Assembly (NCBI GenBank): GCA_028687575.1
Contig: JAQTZW010000012.1
Coordinates: 36,246 to 100,245, forward strand
Direction: 5' to 3'
DNA: 64,000 nucleotides
DNA from: Gallionella sp.
GTDB taxonomy: Bacteria; Pseudomonadota; Gammaproteobacteria; Burkholderiales; Gallionellaceae
In this document: positions 11,061 through 20,604 of the stretch, in pieces
Layout: the number at the start of each line of letters is the position of its first letter
How positions within the stretch are numbered: position 1 is the stretch's first letter
The notes under the pieces: generated by a model
Seen by the model: the letters and a program-made list of their open reading frames with translations, nothing else
The model's database searches: none
What the model was told of the DNA's origin: nothing
Program-made: the position numbers and the translations under genes

Positions 11061-12770
11061 ATGCGTGTTTCCCAATTCTTCATCTCCACCCTCAAAGAAG
11101 CCCCTTCCGAAGCCGAGCTGCCCAGCCATATCCTGATGATGCGCGCTGGCTACATCAAAAAGCTGGCCAGCGGGCTTTACACCTGGATGCCGCTGGGGCT
11201 GCGCGTGCTGCGCAAGGTCGAGGCTATCGTTCGGGAAGAGATGAACAACAGCGGCGCGATCGAACTCTTGATGCCAGCCGTGCAGCCAGCCGAATTGTGG
11301 CAAGAAACCGGCCGCTGGGAGGTGTTCGGTCCGCAGATGCTCAAAATCAACGACCGTCACAGCAATTCGTTCTGCTTCGGCCCGACCCACGAAGAGGTAA
11401 TCACCGATGTCGCCCGCCGCGAGATCCGCAGCTATCGTCAGTTACCGGTGAACTTTTACCAGATTCAAACTAAATTCCGCGACGAAGTGCGCCCTCGTTT
11501 TGGCGTGATGCGCGCACGCGAATTCCTGATGAAAGATGCCTATTCCTTCCATGCCGATTTTGCCAGTCTGGAGCAAACCTATGAGGTCATGTACCAGACC
11601 TACAGTCGCATCTTCACCCGGCTGGGTCTGCAATTCCGCGCGGTGGCCGCCGATACCGGCGCCATCGGCGGCAGCGGCTCCCACGAATTCCACGTATTGG
11701 CCGATTCGGGTGAGGATGCACTGGCTTACTGCCCGGATTCCGACTTTGCCGCCAACGTGGAACTAGCCGCCGCCGTTGCACCCACCGCCTCGCGTCCCGC
11801 CCCCACCGAGTCGATGCGCACCGTGGACACCCCGAAACAGACCACCTGCGAACAGGTTGCCGAACTGCTGGGCATTCCCCTGCAGCGCACCGTCAAGCTG
11901 TTGGCGCTGATTGCGGATGACAAGCTGCATGTCCTGTTACTGCGCGGCGACCACAATCTCAACGAAATCAAGGCAGCCAAACTACCCGGCCTGACCGATT
12001 TCCGTTTCGCCCGCGAGGACGAGATCCGCGCCTTCTTCAACTGCCCGCCCGGCTTCCTGGGCCCGGTCGGACTGGACAGGAGCCAGGTCCGCGTGATCGC
12101 CGACCACGCCGTAGCCGTGATGAGCGATTTCGTGGCGGGTGCCAACCTGCCTAAATTCCACACCGCCGGTATCAACTGGGGACGCGATCTACCCGAGCCC
12201 GACCTGGTTGCCGACATCCGCAACGTGGTGACCGGCGACGCTTCTCCCGATGGCAAGGGCACGCTGGAAATCTGTCGCGGCATCGAAGTCGGGCACATCT
12301 TCCAGCTGCGCACCAAATATGCAGAATCCATGAAAGCGACGTTTCTGGATGCGCAGGGAAAATCGCAAACATTGGAAATGGGCTGTTACGGCATCGGCGT
12401 ATCGCGCATCGTGGCCGCCGCGATCGAGCAGAACTTCGATGCGCGCGGCATCGCCCTGCCGCCCGCGATGGCACCGTTCCAGATCGCCATCGCGCCGATC
12501 GGCATGGCCAAGAGCGAGGTAGTGCGGGAAGCTGCCGAACAGCTTTACCGGGAACTAAAAGCCGCCGGAATTGACATATTGCTGGATGACCGCGACGAGC
12601 GCCCCGGCGTGATTTTCGCCGACCTCGAACTGATCGGCATCCCGCATCGCATCGTGATTGGCGAACGCGGCCTGAAGCAGGGGGTATTCGAATATCAGGG
12701 CAGACAGGATAACGCAGCCCAAACGATACCTGTACAAGATGCGGTGGAATTCATAAAATCGAAATTGTGA
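11061..12770 (+). CDS. proS: Proline--tRNA ligase (bacterial type with editing domain)
   Basis: ProS charges tRNA-Pro. The 569-residue protein is the full bacterial type. The class II catalytic core shows motif 2 ([25 protein letters not shown]) and [13 protein letters not shown] YbaK-like editing insertion lies at about residues 225-405 ([27 protein letters not shown]). Motif 3 and the C-terminal anticodon-binding domain follow ([40 protein letters not shown]). The gene is followed after 19 bases by a lytic transglycosylase gene. Confidence 0.98.
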   Translation: MRVSQFFISTLKEAPSEAELPSHILMMRAGYIKKLASGLYTWMPLGLRVLRKVEAIVREEMNNSGAIELLMPAVQPAELWQETGRWEVFGPQMLKINDRHSNSFCFGPTHEEVITDVARREIRSYRQLPVNFYQIQTKFRDEVRPRFGVMRAREFLMKDAYSFHADFASLEQTYEVMYQTYSRIFTRLGLQFRAVAADTGAIGGSGSHEFHVLADSGEDALAYCPDSDFAANVELAAAVAPTASRPAPTESMRTVDTPKQTTCEQVAELLGIPLQRTVKLLALIADDKLHVLLLRGDHNLNEIKAAKLPGLTDFRFAREDEIRAFFNCPPGFLGPVGLDRSQVRVIADHAVAVMSDFVAGANLPKFHTAGINWGRDLPEPDLVADIRNVVTGDASPDGKGTLEICRGIEVGHIFQLRTKYAESMKATFLDAQGKSQTLEMGCYGIGVSRIVAAAIEQNFDARGIALPPAMAPFQIAIAPIGMAKSEVVREAAEQLYRELKAAGIDILLDDRDERPGVIFADLELIGIPHRIVIGERGLKQGVFEYQGRQDNAAQTIPVQDAVEFIKSKL

Positions 12771-12789
12771 AAGGACTTAGGAGCTTAGA

Positions 12790-13503
12790 GTGAGGAACCA
12801 TTCAGCAAAGTCGGGGAAGTGCCAGAGCGCTGCGGGAACCTTCCGCAGTTCTGTGCTGCGTTCACGCCCCGCCACTTCGCTACGCACACCTTGCTCTGTC
12901 CTGCTGCTACTGGCATTTTTTGCATCGTATGCCTACGCTGGAGCACAAGTTCAAACGCCGCTATCAGCGAGTGTGCGTGCGGTATTGCAACACAGCGTGT
13001 CAGATCAGGCCGCGCCCAAGCTGGCTTTTGCCTCGCAATACGAAGCCGATGCCTGGCTGAACGAAATGTCCCAGCGTTTGCAAAAGCGCCTGCCAGACAA
13101 ACACTACCGCGAAGATTTCCTCAATACCGTGCATTACGAAGCCACCCGCGCAGGCTTGGATCCGCAACTGGTGCTGGGTCTGATAGAGGTGGAGAGTGGC
13201 TTCAAGAAATATGCCGTATCCCAAGCGGGTGCACGTGGCTACATGCAAGTGATGCCGTTCTGGGTGAACGAGATCGGCACAAGCGAACACAACCTGTTCC
13301 ATCTGCGCACCAACCTGCGCTACGGCTGCACGATACTGCGCCACTACCTCGACATCGAAAAGGGCGACTTGTACCGCGCACTGGGACGCTATAACGGCAG
13401 CCTTGGCCGCCCTGAATATCCCAATCTGGTGCGTGCCGCTTGGCATGGGCACTGGCTGGTGCAGCGCCGCTCAGTCAATCAAGGTTACACGCCTGCCAGT
13501 TGA
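12790..13503 (+). CDS. Secreted lytic transglycosylase, SLT domain
   Basis: This 237-residue protein is predicted to cleave peptidoglycan glycan strands in the periplasm. The SLT domain shows the catalytic glutamate in LIEVESGFKKYAVSQAGARGYMQVMPFW and the later NLRYGCTILRHYLD and ALGRYNGSLG motifs. The N-terminus is long: a typical signal peptide core (SVLLLLAFFASYAYA) starts only near residue 35. Translation may therefore begin at an internal GTG such as 12853 instead of GTG 12790. It lies close behind proS and may be read from the same transcript. Confidence 0.85.
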   Translation: MRNHSAKSGKCQSAAGTFRSSVLRSRPATSLRTPCSVLLLLAFFASYAYAGAQVQTPLSASVRAVLQHSVSDQAAPKLAFASQYEADAWLNEMSQRLQKRLPDKHYREDFLNTVHYEATRAGLDPQLVLGLIEVESGFKKYAVSQAGARGYMQVMPFWVNEIGTSEHNLFHLRTNLRYGCTILRHYLDIEKGDLYRALGRYNGSLGRPEYPNLVRAAWHGHWLVQRRSVNQGYTPAS

Positions 13504-13526
13504 TCGCCGAGATTGGCGGGTCAACT
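13498..13526. terminator. Hairpin between convergent genes, possible bidirectional terminator
   Basis: AGTTGA at 13498-13503 pairs with TCAACT at 13521-13526, and an inner CGCC pairs with GGCG, around GAGATT. It spans both stop codons of the convergent transglycosylase and thioredoxin-like genes. No long T-run is present. Confidence 0.35.
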
Positions 13527-13982
13527 ACCTTTCATGCTGGCGATGTAACGTTCGATGCTAGCGCGCGTCACTTCCCCTGCCTGATACCCCACCTGTTCGC
13601 CTGTAGGACTGTAAAGATAACTGGTCGGCAACACCTCAACATCGCCGATCTGTGCTGCCAGTTTCCGGCTGCCCAGCACCACCGGGTAATTGATGCCATG
13701 AGCGCGTGAAAACTCTGCCACCTGCTTTTCCGACCCGTAATCCATCACGATGCCGATCACCTCGACATCTTTGTGCGCGGCGCGCAGACTGATTAGCTCG
13801 GGCAACTCGCTGACACACGACGGGCACCAGGTCGCCCAGAAGTTGACCAGCACCCACTTGCCACGGTAGTCGGCAAGACTATGCGTTTTACCTTGCATAT
13901 CCCGCAGGGAGAAATCTGCCGCCATCGCGGCGCACGGCAGCCACAGCACCAAGCCAAAGCAAAGTAAATAGCGCTTCAACAT
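13521..13982 (-). CDS. TlpA/ResA-like thioredoxin-fold protein, periplasmic
   Basis: This 153-residue protein has a cleavable signal peptide (LLCFGLVLWLPCAAMA) and a thioredoxin fold with active-site WCPSC in the setting VLVNFWATWCPSCVSELP. That setting is typical of TlpA/ResA proteins that reduce disulfides in the periplasm, for example in cytochrome c maturation. The cis-proline strand is seen late (VLPTSYLYSPTGEQVG). It is downstream of a YqhA-family gene on the same strand, with a 23-base gap, and converges on the transglycosylase gene. The client protein is unknown. Confidence 0.85.
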   Translation of the reverse strand: MLKRYLLCFGLVLWLPCAAMAADFSLRDMQGKTHSLADYRGKWVLVNFWATWCPSCVSELPELISLRAAHKDVEVIGIVMDYGSEKQVAEFSRAHGINYPVVLGSRKLAAQIGDVEVLPTSYLYSPTGEQVGYQAGEVTRASIERYIASMKGS

Positions 13983-14005
13983 TTCCGACTGCCAGTCTTG
14001 CCAGA

Positions 14006-14581
14006 CTAGTGATCGTGACCCGAATCGTCGCTATCCGCCTTGCGACTGGCTGGGGCGGGGTGATCGCCGGCATGGGTAAAATGCAGCGCCAGTGCAATCA
14101 ACAAAATGCTTGCGCCCAAGTACAGCAAATCCTGCATGGTCTGATACTCCATGCGCAAAGCTTCCTTGAACAGCGTGACGATCAGGATCATCAGGATCAC
14201 CTTCGCCAAGCGCCCTTTGAGGTCATCGAGATTATTGATTACCAAAATGTTGCCGGAAGCCTTGTTGCCATGCGCTTCGTCAATATCGCTGATGAATAAC
14301 TCGTACAGACCCAGCGAGAAAATCAACATCACAGTGGCAAGCAGATAGCCATCCACTACTTCTACGATGTGGGAAACCGTGCCATCGTGCAGCGCTTTGC
14401 GCGCCTCTGCCGTCATGTCCGCATTAGCATAGTGCAACGCATGCTGAAACACATACAGCACATCCACCGTCGCCATGTAGAAGATCGCCACCCCAGCCAG
14501 CAAACTGCCAATCACAGCAGACAGTACGATGAAGCGACTGTTCCACAGGACACGCTCAAAGAGTTGTTCAATAAATTTCAT
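14006..14581 (-). CDS. YqhA family (UPF0114) membrane protein
   Basis: This 191-residue integral membrane protein begins FIEQLFERVLWNSRFIVL, the standard opening of UPF0114/YqhA proteins. Three to four hydrophobic helices can be seen (about residues 15-40, 78-100, 130-150, 155-175). The segment NLDDLKGRLAKVILMILIVTLFKEAL is strongly characteristic of the family. The C-terminal tail is hydrophilic and histidine/aspartate-rich (DSDDSGHDH). The function of the family is not established. It is likely co-transcribed with the thioredoxin-like gene. Confidence 0.85.
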   Translation of the reverse strand: MKFIEQLFERVLWNSRFIVLSAVIGSLLAGVAIFYMATVDVLYVFQHALHYANADMTAEARKALHDGTVSHIVEVVDGYLLATVMLIFSLGLYELFISDIDEAHGNKASGNILVINNLDDLKGRLAKVILMILIVTLFKEALRMEYQTMQDLLYLGASILLIALALHFTHAGDHPAPASRKADSDDSGHDH

Positions 14582-14724
14582 TTTATGCGCTGACCCAGTT
14601 ATTAACGGCGCACATTAAAGCGCAATCGGGCACTTCGAGCAAGACTTGACAGACGCAGGGCAGGCAACATGTTTCGCGACTAGGCAGATTGACAGCCCCA
14701 AAATCGGGGCATAGGATTCGCGCC

Positions 14725-15642
14725 ATGTCATCACTCTATCTGGATTATTTCGACCTCAAGTCCCCCCCCTTCTCCATCACTCCCGACCCCGGTTTTTTCT
14801 TCGAGGGAGGTGACAGGGGAGCCTTTATTGCTGGATTGACCTACGCAGCCCAGCAAGCCGAAGGCATCATCCTGGTAGTCGGGGAAGTCGGCAGTGGAAA
14901 AACCATGATGAGCCGCTTGTTGCTCAATCGCTTCCAGTCGCATGTGGACACTGTCTATCTGCCCAACCCTTCTTTCTCGCGCGACGAAATCATAGACATC
15001 ATCGCACGCGACTTGGGCATCCCAACCAATCAACAGGGCGTGCGCCTTGAAGCTCTGCAACAGGAACTGATCAAACGTCATGCCGAAGGTCGTCAGGTCG
15101 TCGTCCTGATAGATGAGGCGCACGCCATGCCAGCGGAATCCATCGAGGAGGTCAGGCGGCTCTCCAACCTCGAAACCGATGATTGCAAGCTGGTGCAACT
15201 GATACTCTGCGGCCAGCCCGAACTGGACACCCTGCTGGCGGCACCGCATCTACGGCAGGTGCGCGACCGTGTGGTGTATCGCCTGGTGCTCAACAACCTG
15301 TCCAGACGGGATGCCAGCGCCTATCTGGATCATCGCCTGCGTGTCGCCGGATGGCGAGGCGGACGCATCTTCACCTGGCTAGGCGAACAATTGCTGATCA
15401 CCGATGCCAGAGGTCGGGCACGCCGCCTCAACCTGCTCGCCGACAAAGCTTTGCTTGCCGCCTTTGCCGAAGGGAAAAGGCAGGTTGATGTCCGTCATGT
15501 CCTGATCGCCATCAAGGAGTCCGGTGCCAACTTTTCCAGCGTGACCCTGGAAAAACAGGGAATATGGCAACAGACCGCCCTGCTCATGGCACTGGCAGCC
15601 GTGGCAACGATAGCTATCTGGTTAACCAGCATATTGAACTGA
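14725..15642 (+). CDS. mshM: MshM/ExeA-like AAA ATPase of the pilus locus
   Basis: This 305-residue ATPase shows Walker A (GEVGSGKT, about residue 55) and Walker B (VVLIDEAH, about residue 130), plus the LYLDYFDLKSPPFSITPDPGFFF opening typical of MshM/ExeA proteins. ExeA-type proteins help assemble or place a secretin in the cell wall. A hydrophobic helix near the C-terminus (about residues 285-303) would anchor it, but the peptidoglycan-binding domain of full ExeA is missing. ATG 14725 is preferred to the 12-codon-longer frame start because the family begins at this point. It is the first gene of the MSHA-like cluster. Confidence 0.85.
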   Translation: MSSLYLDYFDLKSPPFSITPDPGFFFEGGDRGAFIAGLTYAAQQAEGIILVVGEVGSGKTMMSRLLLNRFQSHVDTVYLPNPSFSRDEIIDIIARDLGIPTNQQGVRLEALQQELIKRHAEGRQVVVLIDEAHAMPAESIEEVRRLSNLETDDCKLVQLILCGQPELDTLLAAPHLRQVRDRVVYRLVLNNLSRRDASAYLDHRLRVAGWRGGRIFTWLGEQLLITDARGRARRLNLLADKALLAAFAEGKRQVDVRHVLIAIKESGANFSSVTLEKQGIWQQTALLMALAAVATIAIWLTSILN

Positions 15643-15974
15643 TTCAGTCCCACTTTGATAGCACACTGATATTCCTGTGCAACACGGCGGGATCGCCCTA
15701 ATTTCCACACTATCCAACACAGACCATCGGCCATCCTATCTGTCAATAGGCCTAAATACATAGGCCATTCGGCTTATTGACCTCATAAAGTGAAACTGAA
15801 AGACTGCCACCTAACTTAACAGATAAAAAGCACAAATCAATGTGCAACAGCCGCCCCAATGCCTCCTCGCTATTCGGAGTGCCTGAAAGCGACTAATCAG
15901 CTCCCGAATCACCAGACGTGCCAAGAAAGTTCACAGACAAGACTGTCACGTCAACCATCAAAAGGGGATTCTCA
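15643..15974 (+). other. Intergenic region between mshM and the secretin gene
   Basis: A 332-base gap is unusual inside this otherwise tightly packed locus and is AT-richer than its surroundings. The clearest structure is an inverted repeat GGCCTA (15749-15754) and TAGGCC (15761-15766) around a 6-base AT spacer, which could be an operator or a weak hairpin. The gap probably holds the promoter of the long secretin-to-kinase operon. No coding signal was recognised. Confidence 0.45.
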
Positions 15975-17750
15975 ATGCACCCTGCTCAAGATTGTGAAAA
16001 GGTAAGCAGCTTAGCTCTGCTGCTGATTCTGTCGAGTATTTTAATGGGAGGTTGCGTCCATCTTCCCAAAGCGATGGAGCCATCCACCCAACACATCGCC
16101 ATTCCGAACATTCCGCCACCAAGCGCCATCCCGCCACTTGCCGTGATGGCGCCGTTGCCCCCCCCACCAAAATCAACCAAAGCATCCGAGCGTTACAGCA
16201 TCGTGGTGAACAATGTGCTGGCACAGGAAATCCTGTTCGCACTGGCCCGCGATGCCAAGCTGAACATCGAGATACACCCCGGCATCACCGGCACGGTGAC
16301 CATGAATCTGATAGACCGCACACTGCCCGAGATTCTTGATGCCATTGCAAGACAAGTGGACATGCGTTACGAACTGAATGGCAGCAACCTCGCTATAATG
16401 CCCGACACTCCTTTTCTGAAGAGTTATCAGATCGAGTACCCCAACGTGGCACGCGATGCGAAGAATGGCATCAATATGTCAACCAGCATCGCGGTCATCG
16501 GCAAGGGGGTGGGCAGTAGTACCAGCGGCATGAACGGTTCCAATTCCAGCATCAACAACATCTCGGACAATCACTTCTGGGAAACACTGACCGAGAACAT
16601 CAAGGACATCCTGCGGGAAACCGACAAGCAACTGCCGGAAGGCACCACCCCATTAACCGATGAGGCGGCAAATCCTCAGGCGAACCCAATTGTCGCAACT
16701 CCGCAAGGGCAAGGTGCGCTGACCAACCTGCCAGCCCAAGTGCAGAACCCCAATCCCGCGAAAACGAGGCGGGTAGCCTTCCGCGAGGCCGCCTATGTAA
16801 TCGCCAATCCGGAAACAGGCATCATCAGCGTACGCGCCACTGCCCGCCAGCATGCCAGCATCCGAGAATTTCTCGACAAGGTGTTGAACAACGCCAGACG
16901 TCAGGTGCTAATCGAGGCCACCATCGTCGAAGTCTCGCTGTCCGATCAATACCAGCAAGGCATAGACTGGTCGGTGCTGACCAACTTCGGTCTTAGTATC
17001 ACCCAAGTGGCCGCCCCTCAAGTCGCAACCAATCCAGTGGCAACAGTCGGCACCATCCGCTTCGTCAATCCGGGCAACGGCAAGGCCAATCTGAGCGGAG
17101 TGGTGTCATTGCTGGAAGGTTTCGGCAAGCTGCATGTCTTGTCCAGCCCCAAACTGTCGGTGCTCAACAACCAGACCGGCTTGGTCAAAGTGGTGGATGA
17201 ATCCGTCTATTTCACAGTCGAAGTCACCGCCGGCACCGTCAGCACCACCGGCATCGTGCTGACTCCGGCCACTTACACCACCACGGTGCATACCATACCG
17301 GTGGGCTTCATGATGTATGTCACACCACAAATTGGCGGAGATTCCGAAATCACCCTCAACCTGAGGCCGACCATCACTCGCATCCTGAGCTATGCGAACG
17401 ACCCCAATCCGGCGCTGGCGCAGTACGCCATCGTCAACCGCATCCCGCAGATACAGACACGCGAGATGGAGTCAATTCTGCGTGTGCGGGATGGCGAGAT
17501 CGCCGTGCTGGGCGGACTGATGCAGGATGAGCGCAAGGGCGACACCAGCCAGATTCCCGGCCTTGGCAGCATCCCCGGCTTGGGCGAACTGTTCAAGTCC
17601 CGCAACGACATCAATCGCAAGACCGAACTGGTGGTATTTCTGCGCCCGGTCATCCTCAATACAGAAAGTCAGTTCAACGTGGTGCAGCAATTCAAGAATC
17701 CGGTTGGCACACCAGAGTGGCGAACACAATCGGGAGGGGTAAAACCATGA
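15975..17750 (+). CDS. mshL: MSHA-type pilus secretin (MshL-like)
   Basis: This 591-residue outer-membrane secretin would form the ring through which the pilus exits. A lipoprotein-type signal ends LMGGC. After a proline-rich linker comes an STN domain (ERYSIVVNNVLAQEILFALARDAKLNIEI), then a glycine/serine/asparagine-rich stretch near residues 180-210. The secretin core runs from about residue 300 (VAFREAAYVIANPETGIISVRATARQH) to ELVVFLRPVIL at the end. The conserved GGLMQDERKGDTSQIPGLGSIPGLGELF is present. ATG 15975 has GGGGA just upstream; the frame extends 19 codons further without a better site. The stop overlaps the next start (ATGA). Confidence 0.92.
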   Translation: MHPAQDCEKVSSLALLLILSSILMGGCVHLPKAMEPSTQHIAIPNIPPPSAIPPLAVMAPLPPPPKSTKASERYSIVVNNVLAQEILFALARDAKLNIEIHPGITGTVTMNLIDRTLPEILDAIARQVDMRYELNGSNLAIMPDTPFLKSYQIEYPNVARDAKNGINMSTSIAVIGKGVGSSTSGMNGSNSSINNISDNHFWETLTENIKDILRETDKQLPEGTTPLTDEAANPQANPIVATPQGQGALTNLPAQVQNPNPAKTRRVAFREAAYVIANPETGIISVRATARQHASIREFLDKVLNNARRQVLIEATIVEVSLSDQYQQGIDWSVLTNFGLSITQVAAPQVATNPVATVGTIRFVNPGNGKANLSGVVSLLEGFGKLHVLSSPKLSVLNNQTGLVKVVDESVYFTVEVTAGTVSTTGIVLTPATYTTTVHTIPVGFMMYVTPQIGGDSEITLNLRPTITRILSYANDPNPALAQYAIVNRIPQIQTREMESILRVRDGEIAVLGGLMQDERKGDTSQIPGLGSIPGLGELFKSRNDINRKTELVVFLRPVILNTESQFNVVQQFKNPVGTPEWRTQSGGVKP

Positions 17751-18868
17751 GCCTGCTATTCGATGCCCTGAACCGCGCCCAAAAAACTGAACCGGGGCAT
17801 ACGCAAGAAAACCCGCCTGCCTCGGCACAAATACCAGAAGCATCGGCAAATCCCAATCCCAGTCCCAGTCCCAGTGAACTGAAGCGCACCGCAACGGCAA
17901 ATTCCCTGCTGTCCAATAGCAACCGACCCAACCACAACCTACTGGGGTATGTCTTGGCCGGGCTGCTGCTACTGGTGGGAGCTGCGGCATGGTTTTTCTA
18001 CCAGCAAAGCCAGCTGACATCCATTGCACCGGATCAACCAGCCATCCCCGTCGCTGCTCATGACAGCCCCCTCCAGACAGCCTCCTCGGTCGCAGCGGCA
18101 TCCAATGTTGCGAATGCAGAATCCACCACTACCAAGCTTCTCGCCATTCCAGACAGCCCGACGGGTGCAGGAAAATCCGACGAAGGCAATGCTGCACTCA
18201 AGGCTCGCTCCACCGAGACCAGCAGTAAACACGGCAAGCCGCACAAAAATAACAGTCGCGCTTCCGGAATTCTGGCTGGCAGCAGCAAAGATCCGTTACA
18301 GGAAGGCTATCTGAGCCTCTCTCAAGGACGACTCGACCAAGCTGAGCAGCATTATCAGCAAGCCCTAGCACAACATCCGCACGAAAAAGATGCTCTGCTC
18401 GGATTGGCAGTAATTGCCCAGCGCAAGCAACAGACACAGCGTGCCACCGATCTGTACCAACAGGTGTTGCGTGAGGACCTCGGCAACACCACCGCTGCAG
18501 CGGGATTGGTCAGCTTGGCTGAGTATGCAGACCCTGTAGCCGCCGAAAGCCAGTTGAAGCAACTAATAGACATCAAATCGAACGCGCCGGAATTCCACTA
18601 CGCACTGGGTAATGTACTGGCACGCCAACAACGTTGGGGAGAGGCACAGCAGTCGTTCTTCCGCGCTCACGAACTAGCTCCGAATAACGTGCTCTATGCC
18701 TATAACCTGGCTGTCTCGCTGGAACATCTGCATCAGCCGGCAGCAGCTTTACCTTTCTATGTTAAAGCCTTACAACTGGCATCATCCTCTGGTGATGTGA
18801 CATTGAACCGCGCTGCCATCCAAAAGCGAATCAGTGAACTGCAACAGCTTCCCCCGGGGACGCAGTGA
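17747..18868 (+). CDS. mshN: TPR-repeat inner-membrane protein (MshN-like)
   Basis: This 373-residue protein starts MSLLFDALNRAQKTE, has one transmembrane helix (about residues 67-87, YVLAGLLLLVGAAAWFFY), a low-complexity serine/alanine periplasmic linker, and C-terminal tetratricopeptide repeats from about residue 185 (QGRLDQAEQHYQQALAQHPHEKDALLGLA). This is the layout of MshN in MSHA loci. TPR proteins of this kind act as adaptors between pilus components. The gene overlaps the secretin stop by ATGA, so the two are translationally coupled. A short CCCAGT hexamer repeat encodes a PSPSPS run near residue 40. Confidence 0.82.
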   Translation: MSLLFDALNRAQKTEPGHTQENPPASAQIPEASANPNPSPSPSELKRTATANSLLSNSNRPNHNLLGYVLAGLLLLVGAAAWFFYQQSQLTSIAPDQPAIPVAAHDSPLQTASSVAAASNVANAESTTTKLLAIPDSPTGAGKSDEGNAALKARSTETSSKHGKPHKNNSRASGILAGSSKDPLQEGYLSLSQGRLDQAEQHYQQALAQHPHEKDALLGLAVIAQRKQQTQRATDLYQQVLREDLGNTTAAAGLVSLAEYADPVAAESQLKQLIDIKSNAPEFHYALGNVLARQQRWGEAQQSFFRAHELAPNNVLYAYNLAVSLEHLHQPAAALPFYVKALQLASSSGDVTLNRAAIQKRISELQQLPPGTQ

Positions 18869-20604
18869 TGAATACTCACAACCCATCCTCTCATCATCAG
18901 CGCATCGGCGAGGTATTGGTTGCGCGCGGACAGATAAACGACGATCAACTGCACATCGCCCTGCAAAAGCAGAAGAGCGACCACAAACCGCTAGGTGAGG
19001 AGTTGCTCGAACTGCACTTCATCACCGAGAACGACATGCGCGAGGCCGTTTCCGAAGCCGCAGGCTATAAGCCGCTGGACTTGAGCGGGCTGGTCGCCAA
19101 CCCTGCCGCATTGGCACTAATCCCCAAATCGGTCGCCCTCAAACACATCCTGTTCCCAGTCAGTTATGACCCACAGGCAGGCTATCTGGAACTCGTCGCA
19201 GCAAATCCGGACGACATCATGGCGCGTGATGCCATCACACCTCTCCTGTTTAATGCTGGACAGCAGGGCGGACCGCGCATCATCCCCGAATGGCGGGTCG
19301 CCTCCAGCGCCGAGGTGCTGACTGCAATAGACAAATTCTACAATCGTGAACTTTCCATAGACGGCATTCTGTTCGAACTGGAGAGTGGCGAACTTGACCT
19401 GAACGCCCTGACTCAGGCCGGCGCATCCTACAGCCATCCCATCGTCCGGCTCACAGATGCACTAATCGCCGATGCAGTCAGTCGCGGCGCGTCGGACATC
19501 CACTTCGAACCGGAAGAACAGTTCCTGCGCATCCGCTACCGTATAGACGGCGTGCTAAGGCCGGTCAGGTCACTGGCAAAATTGAACTGGACAGCAATAC
19601 TGGTGCGCCTGAAAGTCATATCCGGCATGAACATCGCCGAAACCCGCGCACCGCAGGATGGACGCATCTCGCTGTCTCTGCTGGGGCGTCAGATAGACTT
19701 TCGCAGTGCCTCACATCCGACCATCCACGGTGAGAATTTCGTATTGCGTATACTGGATCGCAAGCGCGGCATTGTCAGTTTGGACAAGCTGGGCATGACC
19801 GACACCAGCCTCGCGCTGTTAAAACGCATGTTGGAGCGGCCTGAGGGCATCCTGCTGGTCACCGGACCGACCGGTTCCGGAAAAACCACAACGCTCTACT
19901 CGATACTCAGTCATCTCAACAGGGATGACGTGAACATAATGACGCTGGAAGATCCGGTGGAATATCCCATGCCGCTCACTCGGCAAACCTCCATCGCCGA
20001 AACCGTCAAACTGGACTTCTCCAACGGCATACGTTCACTGATGCGTCAAGATCCAGACATCATCCTGGTTGGCGAGATCCGCGACCACGATACGGCAGAA
20101 ATGGCACTACGCGCCGCAATGACCGGCCACCAGGTATTCTCGACGCTGCACACCAACTCGGCCATCGGCTCAGTCTCGCGTCTGCACGATCTAGGCATCG
20201 TGGACGAAATGTTTGCCGCCAACATGATAGGCATCATCGCCCAGCGACTGGTGCGCAAGCTCTGCCCAAATTGCAAGACTGGCTACTCGCCAGACGCGCT
20301 GGAGCGCAAACTAATGGGGCTCAACCCTGAAGAACAAATCACCCTGTACCGCCCAGCGGGCTGTCCAAACTGCGACCACATGGGCTTCAAGGGACGTCTG
20401 GCCATCATGGAAATATTGCGTTTCGACCACGGACTAGTCGAACTGATTACGATTCATGCTGGCCTGAAGAAAATTACCGACTATGCGCACAAACAACACT
20501 TTGTCTCCTTGGCCGAGGATGGTGTTCGGCGTGTGCGTGAGGGACTCACTTCCCTTGCCGAAGTACGGCGCGTCGTTGATTTCAGCGAACGGATGACAGA
20601 ATAA
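18868..20604 (+). CDS. mshE: Pilus assembly ATPase (MshE/GspE/PilB family)
   Basis: This 578-residue cytoplasmic ATPase drives pilin polymerisation. The N-terminal MshEN-type domain (RIGEVLVARGQINDDQLHIALQ), known in this family to bind cyclic di-GMP, occupies about residues 10-150. The motor domain has Walker A GPTGSGKTT (about 333), the Asp-box region EDPVEYP, Walker B ILVGEIRD (about 400), and a tetra-cysteine zinc site (LCPNCKTG and GCPNCDHMG, about 465 and 497). ATG 18868 overlaps the previous TGA; the GTG one codon earlier is less likely. Whether this copy binds cyclic di-GMP cannot be confirmed by eye. Confidence 0.93.
   Translation: MNTHNPSSHHQRIGEVLVARGQINDDQLHIALQKQKSDHKPLGEELLELHFITENDMREAVSEAAGYKPLDLSGLVANPAALALIPKSVALKHILFPVSYDPQAGYLELVAANPDDIMARDAITPLLFNAGQQGGPRIIPEWRVASSAEVLTAIDKFYNRELSIDGILFELESGELDLNALTQAGASYSHPIVRLTDALIADAVSRGASDIHFEPEEQFLRIRYRIDGVLRPVRSLAKLNWTAILVRLKVISGMNIAETRAPQDGRISLSLLGRQIDFRSASHPTIHGENFVLRILDRKRGIVSLDKLGMTDTSLALLKRMLERPEGILLVTGPTGSGKTTTLYSILSHLNRDDVNIMTLEDPVEYPMPLTRQTSIAETVKLDFSNGIRSLMRQDPDIILVGEIRDHDTAEMALRAAMTGHQVFSTLHTNSAIGSVSRLHDLGIVDEMFAANMIGIIAQRLVRKLCPNCKTGYSPDALERKLMGLNPEEQITLYRPAGCPNCDHMGFKGRLAIMEILRFDHGLVELITIHAGLKKITDYAHKQHFVSLAEDGVRRVREGLTSLAEVRRVVDFSERMTE

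Noticed and set aside
17860..17878. CCCAGT hexamer tandem repeat as a phase-variation tract
   Set aside because: Units are a multiple of three bases, so changes in copy number would not shift the frame; only about three copies.
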